Source: Bradyrhizobium sp. MOS003
GTDB lineage: Bacteria; Pseudomonadota; Alphaproteobacteria; Rhizobiales; Xanthobacteraceae
Reading direction: 5' to 3'
DNA length: 64,000 nucleotides
Assembly (NCBI RefSeq): GCF_003020125.1
Contig: NZ_PYFW01000003.1
Span: 434,001 to 498,000, forward strand
Below, piece by piece: positions 59,682-64,000 of this stretch. Every line of letters starts with the position of its first letter. The stretch's first letter is position 1. A model generated the notes under the pieces. The model ran no database searches. It was not told the origin of the DNA and saw only the letters and a list, made by a program, of their open reading frames with translations. Position numbers and translations under genes: made by a program.

Positions 59682-61937
59682 ATGGGCCACATGCAGGACC
59701 TCTCGCGCCGCGCGTTTGTCTTCGGCTCCGCCGCGATGGCTGGCGGCATCGCCTTCGGCGCCTACAGCGGTGCTGAAGCGGCTGCACCGGTCGCCGGCGA
59801 CAATCCCTTGACCGCCGGGCTCGGGCCGAATTCGGTGACGTTCAATCCCTGGGTCGAGATCAGCCCGGACAAGATCACGCTGATCGCACAGCATGCCGAC
59901 ATCGGTCAGGGCGTCGGCTCGGTGCAGCCGATCATGATAGCCGAGGAGATGGACCTCGATCCTGGCCAGTTCGAAGTTCGCTTCGCGGGTCCCAGTCCCG
60001 CCTATTTCAACACCGGGTTCAAGGAGGAGCTGGCGCCGTTCCTCGCCGCGGATCAGAGCCCCGCGGCCGAAGCGGGTCGCGCCGCGGCGCTCGAAGGTCT
60101 TCGACAGTCCGGCCTGCAGATGACGGGCGGCTCGAGCACGATCCCTGACACCTATGAGAAGCTGCGCAAGGCCGGGGCCGTGGCGCGTGAGACGTTGAAG
60201 GCCGCTGCCGCGAAACGTTCCGGCGTCGCAGTGGCCGACATACGCACCCGGTCAGGGCACGTGATCCTCCCCGACGGCAAGAAGATTCCTTATGTTGAGC
60301 TCGCGGCGGACGCCGCGAAGATTCCCCCGGTGCTCGACGCGCAGACGCGCGATCCCTCCACCTGGCGCTTGATCGGCAAGCCGATGATGCGCCTTGACGT
60401 TCGCGCCAAGGTTCTGGGCGAGCTGAAGTTCGGCATCGACATGAAGATGGAGGGCATGCTGTACGCCTCCGTCAAGCTGAACCCCAGCAAGGGGCAGCCG
60501 CTGAAATCCTACGACGCAAGCAAGGCGCAATCGATGCCGGGGGTCAGGAAGATCCTCGAAATCAAGAATGGCGTTGCCGTGATCGCCACCAACAGCTGGT
60601 ACGCGATGAGGGCCGCCGATGCCGTCAAGTGCGAGTGGGCGCCTTCAGCGTATCCCGCCGACCAGGCCGACCATTGGAAGGTGCTGCAATCCTCGTTCAA
60701 GCCGGAGTTCCTGGGCAAGGAATGGCGCAAGATCGGTGATGTCGAAGCCGGCCTGAAGACGGGCACGCGCATCGAGGCGGAGTATCGCGCGCCCTACGTC
60801 GCCCATCAGCCGCTCGAACCGCTCAACGGAATCGGCCTCGTCACCGACAAGGGGATGGAGATCTGGGTCGGCCACCAGAGCCCCCAATTCGTGCAGCATG
60901 TCGCGGCGACCGCCATCGGCCTGAAGCCGGAGCAGGTCACCTTCCACAATCAGTGGACCGGCGGAAGTTTTGGCCACCGTCTCGAATACGAGAACGTCCG
61001 TGTGCTTGCCGAGATCGCAAACCAGATGCGCGGCACGCCGATCAAGCTGGTGTTCTCGCGCGAGGAGGATTTCCTCCAGGACATTCCGCGGCAGATCGCG
61101 ATTGCCCGGCACAAAGGCAGCATCGACAAGGGCAAGATCGTCGCGGCCGATCTGCAGCTGGCCTCGACGGCGCCGCTCAAGGGGCTGCTCGAACGTTCGG
61201 GCGCCCCTTCGAAGGATCCCGACGCGCAATTGGCGGCCGGCCTCTGGAACGTCTACTACGACATCCCCAATTTCCGGGCCACGACTTACGAGGCACAGGG
61301 GCTGTCGCCGAGCACCACGTGGCGGTCGGTCGGTGCCTCGACGGCCGGCTTCTTCACCGAGAGCTTCATCGACGAATTGATCCACGCCGCCGGCCTCGAT
61401 CCGATGAAGGCGCGGATCGCGATGTGCAACGTGCCGCACTATCGCAAGCTGCTCGAGACGGTCGCGGAGATGTCAAACTGGAAGGGACCTCTCGGCAACG
61501 GAAGGGGGCGGGGCGTTGCCTTCGTGGAGTCGTTCGGCACACCGGTTGCAGAAGTCGTCGAGGTCACCAAGACCGACCGGGGCATCAGGATCGACAAGGT
61601 CTGGGCCGCGGTCGACGTCGGCAAGGTGATCGACCCCGTCAATTTCGAGAACCAGGTGCAGGGCGGGATCGTCTGGGGCCTCGGCCACGCCATCAACTGT
61701 GAGCTCACTTACGCGAAGGGCGCGGTACAGCAGACCAATTACAACCACCACGAGGCCATGCGCATGTACCAGTGCCCGGTGATCGAAGTTCGCGGGCTCG
61801 AGAACGATCCCAAGGTGAGGGGCGTCGGAGAGCCGCCCGTTCCGCCGGCGGCACCCGCGCTCGCCAACGCGATCTTCGCCGCGACCGGGCTGCGCATCCG
61901 CGAGATGCCCTTCAACAAGTTCATCGATTTCGTGTGA
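59682..61937 (+). CDS. Molybdenum hydroxylase large (Mo-pterin cytosine) subunit, Tat-exported
   Basis: 751 residues from ATG 59682, one base after the small-subunit stop. A twin-arginine leader SRRAFVFGSAAMAGG opens the protein. The Mo domain includes HADIGQGVGS, GGSFGHRLE, and the GVGEPPVPPAAPALANAI segment with the catalytic glutamate. The domain order and size match the IorB-type/membrane-side aldehyde oxidoreductases that need no FAD subunit. Substrate (N-heterocycle or aldehyde) is open. Confidence 0.94.
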   Translation: MGHMQDLSRRAFVFGSAAMAGGIAFGAYSGAEAAAPVAGDNPLTAGLGPNSVTFNPWVEISPDKITLIAQHADIGQGVGSVQPIMIAEEMDLDPGQFEVRFAGPSPAYFNTGFKEELAPFLAADQSPAAEAGRAAALEGLRQSGLQMTGGSSTIPDTYEKLRKAGAVARETLKAAAAKRSGVAVADIRTRSGHVILPDGKKIPYVELAADAAKIPPVLDAQTRDPSTWRLIGKPMMRLDVRAKVLGELKFGIDMKMEGMLYASVKLNPSKGQPLKSYDASKAQSMPGVRKILEIKNGVAVIATNSWYAMRAADAVKCEWAPSAYPADQADHWKVLQSSFKPEFLGKEWRKIGDVEAGLKTGTRIEAEYRAPYVAHQPLEPLNGIGLVTDKGMEIWVGHQSPQFVQHVAATAIGLKPEQVTFHNQWTGGSFGHRLEYENVRVLAEIANQMRGTPIKLVFSREEDFLQDIPRQIAIARHKGSIDKGKIVAADLQLASTAPLKGLLERSGAPSKDPDAQLAAGLWNVYYDIPNFRATTYEAQGLSPSTTWRSVGASTAGFFTESFIDELIHAAGLDPMKARIAMCNVPHYRKLLETVAEMSNWKGPLGNGRGRGVAFVESFGTPVAEVVEVTKTDRGIRIDKVWAAVDVGKVIDPVNFENQVQGGIVWGLGHAINCELTYAKGAVQQTNYNHHEAMRMYQCPVIEVRGLENDPKVRGVGEPPVPPAAPALANAIFAATGLRIREMPFNKFIDFV

Positions 61938-61945
61938 GGAAGCCC

Positions 61946-62578
61946 ATGAAGAGATCTCTGATTGCGCTCGTCCTCGCCGGCTCGACTATCGCCGCCGTCA
62001 CCGGCATCGTTGCGGCCAAGGACGACGTCGCCAAAGACTTGCTGCCGCCAGGCAGCGTTAGCCGCGTGGAGGGGCTGGAAGCCTGGAAGCGGATCGAAGC
62101 CGTGGTGACGCATCCGCGTTGTGCCAATTGCCATGTCGATGCCAAGGCCATTCCGATCTGGACCCCGGCAGGTGAAACCAAGCCCCGCGTGCACGGCATG
62201 AACATCCACGGCGGCGAGAGCCGCATCGGCGCGGAGGCGATCCCGTGCTCGACCTGTCACATGACTTCTACCCAGGCGAACGAGCCTGCGCCGGCGCCGC
62301 CGCGCGCCGGCATCGACTGGCAGCTTGCCCCGGTGGCCTTCATCTGGTTCGGCAAGAGCGGGCCCGAGATTTGCGCGCAGCTCAAGGATCCCAAGCGCAA
62401 TGGCGGCCGCGATGCCGCCGGCCTCGTCGAGCATTTGCGGCACGATGCCTCGCTGAACGGCTTCATTCCACGGGGCTGGGCGCCCGGCGCAGGCCGTTCG
62501 ACGCCGCCGGGCATCTTCGAGGATCACGTCAGGGACATGGCGAGGTGGGGAGCGGCCGGGCAACCCTGTCCGAATTGA
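61946..62578 (+). CDS. Diheme c-type cytochrome-like protein partner of the Mo hydroxylase
   Basis: 210 residues from ATG 61946, 8 bp after the Mo subunit. A signal peptide (LIALVLAGSTIAAVTGIVAA) is followed by two heme c motifs, CANCH (59-63) and CSTCH (101-105), with distant methionines/histidines as possible axial ligands. It is the likely electron acceptor of the hydroxylase in the periplasm, passing to the respiratory chain. Relatives are found downstream of isoquinoline-oxidoreductase-type genes. Confidence 0.87.
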   Translation: MKRSLIALVLAGSTIAAVTGIVAAKDDVAKDLLPPGSVSRVEGLEAWKRIEAVVTHPRCANCHVDAKAIPIWTPAGETKPRVHGMNIHGGESRIGAEAIPCSTCHMTSTQANEPAPAPPRAGIDWQLAPVAFIWFGKSGPEICAQLKDPKRNGGRDAAGLVEHLRHDASLNGFIPRGWAPGAGRSTPPGIFEDHVRDMARWGAAGQPCPN

Positions 62579-62583
62579 ACGAC

Positions 62584-62604
62584 CGCGCGCCGGGATGGCG
62601 CGCG
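62584..62604. terminator. GC hairpin between convergent cytochrome and RTX genes
   Basis: CGCGCGCC and GGCGCGCG form a perfect 8-bp stem around a 5-base loop, six bases after the cytochrome stop. There is no T-run on either side, so a factor-independent terminator is not certain; it may be a weak or Rho-assisted end for both genes. Confidence 0.4.
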
Positions 62605-62630
62605 ATCGTGTCGGCCGCGCGATCGCGTGC

Positions 62631-64000
62631 TCAGACCAGCGTGCCCGCGTGGAAGTTCGCGTGGGCGAGCAACGACTGGATCACGACGTTGTCGCCGGGC
62701 CCTCCGTCCAGTACGTCGAGACCGCCGCCGCCGATCAGCACATCGTCGCCAAGCCCGCCGAGCAGCGTATCGTTGCCCGCGCTGCCGATCAGCACGTCGT
62801 CGCCGGCGCCGCCGTCGAAGACGAGATGAGGCCCGCCCGGGCCGACGCCCGACGCCTCGATCACGTCGTCGCCGCCGAGGCCCTTGATGGTGATGGTGTC
62901 ATTGAAGTCGAAATTCTCGATCACGACCTGGCTCGCCAGACCGTCGATCACCAGCGCGCCATTGCTGTTGAGCGACAGCGTGATGACGTCGTCCCCTCCG
63001 GTGCCGTTGATCACGATGTTGTCGGCCGCGCCGTCGCCGCCGGCGGTGCCGGGGACGGCGCCTAGATCGATCTTCACCTGTGTCACGTCGGTGCCGCTCA
63101 TGTCGCCGACAGTGATGGTGTCGGCGCCGCCGCGCGCATCGAACGTGATCGTCTCGACGCCGTGCGTGTCCATGGTGATGTTGGCGACGTCGCGCGTCAG
63201 CTCGGCGCGTCCGCCATTGGCGAAGATGTTGATGGTTTCGGCGATATTGGCGCCGTTGAACAGCAGGGTGTCGCTGCCGGCCTGGCCCTCGATCGTGTCG
63301 TTGTCGTCGCCGGGATTCCAGACGAAGGTGTCGTTGCCGGCGCCCATCAACGCGACGTCGTTGCCGTCGCCGCCGCTGATCAGGTCGTCGCCCTGGCTGC
63401 CGCGGATGGTGTCGTTGCCAATTCCGCCGTTGATCGTCAACTGCAGCACGCCGGCAGCGAGCCCGCTGGCGTCGATGACGTCGTCGCCGCCGAGGCCATT
63501 GAGCGTCAGTTGATCTGTCGTCTCCACGGACGTCAGGTGGGTGCTTGCATGCAGGCCGAACACCGTCACGCCGCCGGCATTGCCGCTGACGCCGTACGTG
63601 TCGGCGCCCTGGGTGGCATCGACCGACACTGTATCGACAGCGCCGTCGGGCGTTCCGTCCGGGCCGCCGAGGTCGATGTTCACCCGCGTCACGTCGGTCC
63701 CGGTCAGATCGCCGACGGTGATATGGTCGGTGCCGCCCAGCGCGTGGATATCGACGCGCTCGACCCCGTGCAGGTCCATCGTGATGTTTGCGACGTCGCG
63801 CGTCAGCAGGGCGCGGTCGCCATTCGCCACGACGGCCATGGTTTCCGCAATGCTGGCGCCGAAGAACCGCAGCGTGTCGACGCCGGTGCCGCCCTCGACG
63901 GTGTCGCTGCCGTCGCCCGGATTCCACTGGAAGATATCGTTGCCGGCGCCGAGCAGGGCGGTGTCGTTGCCCTGGTTGCCGTCGATGAAATCGTTGCCGT
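62631..64000 (-). CDS. RTX-type calcium-binding repeat protein (5' end outside window)
   Basis: About 456 residues are visible and the frame stays open to the right edge. Nonapeptide-like GGxGxDxLx repeats occur in clusters (NGGIGNDTIRGSQGDDLIS, FDGGAGDDVLIGSAGNDTL, LGGLGDDVLIGGGGLDVLDG). Between the clusters lies a longer unit with ANGxRAxLTRDVANITMDxHGVE and ITVGDxxGTDVTxVxIDLG that appears twice, 202 residues apart. The C-terminal NVVIQSLLAHANFHAGTLV is a probable type I secretion signal. The protein is expected to be exported and to bind calcium. A helper ABC exporter is not in view. Confidence 0.88.
   Translation of the reverse strand, partial: GNDFIDGNQGNDTALLGAGNDIFQWNPGDGSDTVEGGTGVDTLRFFGASIAETMAVVANGDRALLTRDVANITMDLHGVERVDIHALGGTDHITVGDLTGTDVTRVNIDLGGPDGTPDGAVDTVSVDATQGADTYGVSGNAGGVTVFGLHASTHLTSVETTDQLTLNGLGGDDVIDASGLAAGVLQLTINGGIGNDTIRGSQGDDLISGGDGNDVALMGAGNDTFVWNPGDDNDTIEGQAGSDTLLFNGANIAETINIFANGGRAELTRDVANITMDTHGVETITFDARGGADTITVGDMSGTDVTQVKIDLGAVPGTAGGDGAADNIVINGTGGDDVITLSLNSNGALVIDGLASQVVIENFDFNDTITIKGLGGDDVIEASGVGPGGPHLVFDGGAGDDVLIGSAGNDTLLGGLGDDVLIGGGGLDVLDGGPGDNVVIQSLLAHANFHAGTLV

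Overview
The window is high-GC alphaproteobacterial chromosome, most likely from Bradyrhizobium or a close relative (inference). The grounds are a MucR-type regulator, a CtrA-like TTAA-N7-TTAA box, a DUF2336 protein, small families typical of Bradyrhizobiaceae (DUF1491, DUF5330, DUF4332) and four kinds of dispersed intergenic inverted repeat. I see no rRNA, tRNA, CRISPR array, transposase or phage gene. Coding density is about 90 percent. The two edge genes are cut: meaB on the left and an RTX-type repeat protein on the right.

Layout. 1-9.9 kb: propionate and methylmalonyl-CoA metabolism. An operon mutA, GFA-family gene, scpA is read leftward, and meaB (the mutase chaperone GTPase) follows a tctC-tctB-tctA tripartite tricarboxylate-type transporter; an SRPBCC protein and a DUF3298 protein sit between the two groups. 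9.98-11.7 kb: folate genes folP-folB-folK. 11.9-20.5 kb: small conserved proteins, a HerA-like ATPase (DUF853), two membrane glycosyltransferases (GT87 and GT39 types), an M20 dipeptidase and a class II aldolase-family protein. 20.7-28.0 kb: envelope and cell-cycle flavoured genes: MucR, SufE, a DivJ-like histidine kinase overlapping a membrane-anchored peptidoglycan-binding protein, DUF1491 and DUF2336.

28.3-34.3 kb holds the most unusual set. A lipoprotein is followed by an exported 1138-residue TPR-CHAT caspase-like protease with an intact His-Cys pair. Next come a secreted Ig-like protein, a short cytosolic zinc-ribbon/coiled-coil protein and a zinc-ribbon/coiled-coil/multi-TM protein that shares its N-terminal module with the short one. 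I find no named system matching this combination and flag it as the main candidate for an undescribed envelope protease system.

34.5-41.5 kb is an arsenic island. arsR-arsC-acr3 run leftward. A second arsR runs rightward with an FAD oxidoreductase ending in a Cys-rich tail, two MFS carriers and a DsbD_2/SafE-like membrane protein. Two near-identical 17-bp operator-like sequences lie before the second arsR and before the FAD gene. 41.5-49.1 kb: GFA protein, zinc-ribbon protein, DUF1254/DUF1214 pair, class A penicillin-binding protein, YcgN-type cysteine-cluster protein and a 14-TM drug exporter. 49.1-57.8 kb: triple-GAF histidine kinase, TPP-dependent enzyme, a STAND-type winged-helix ATPase regulator, an exported ABM-domain protein and a Tat-exported VOC protein. 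58.2-62.6 kb: AraC regulator with a periplasmic molybdenum hydroxylase operon (2Fe-2S subunit, Mo subunit, diheme cytochrome c). The right edge is an RTX protein with an approximately 202-residue internal repeat.
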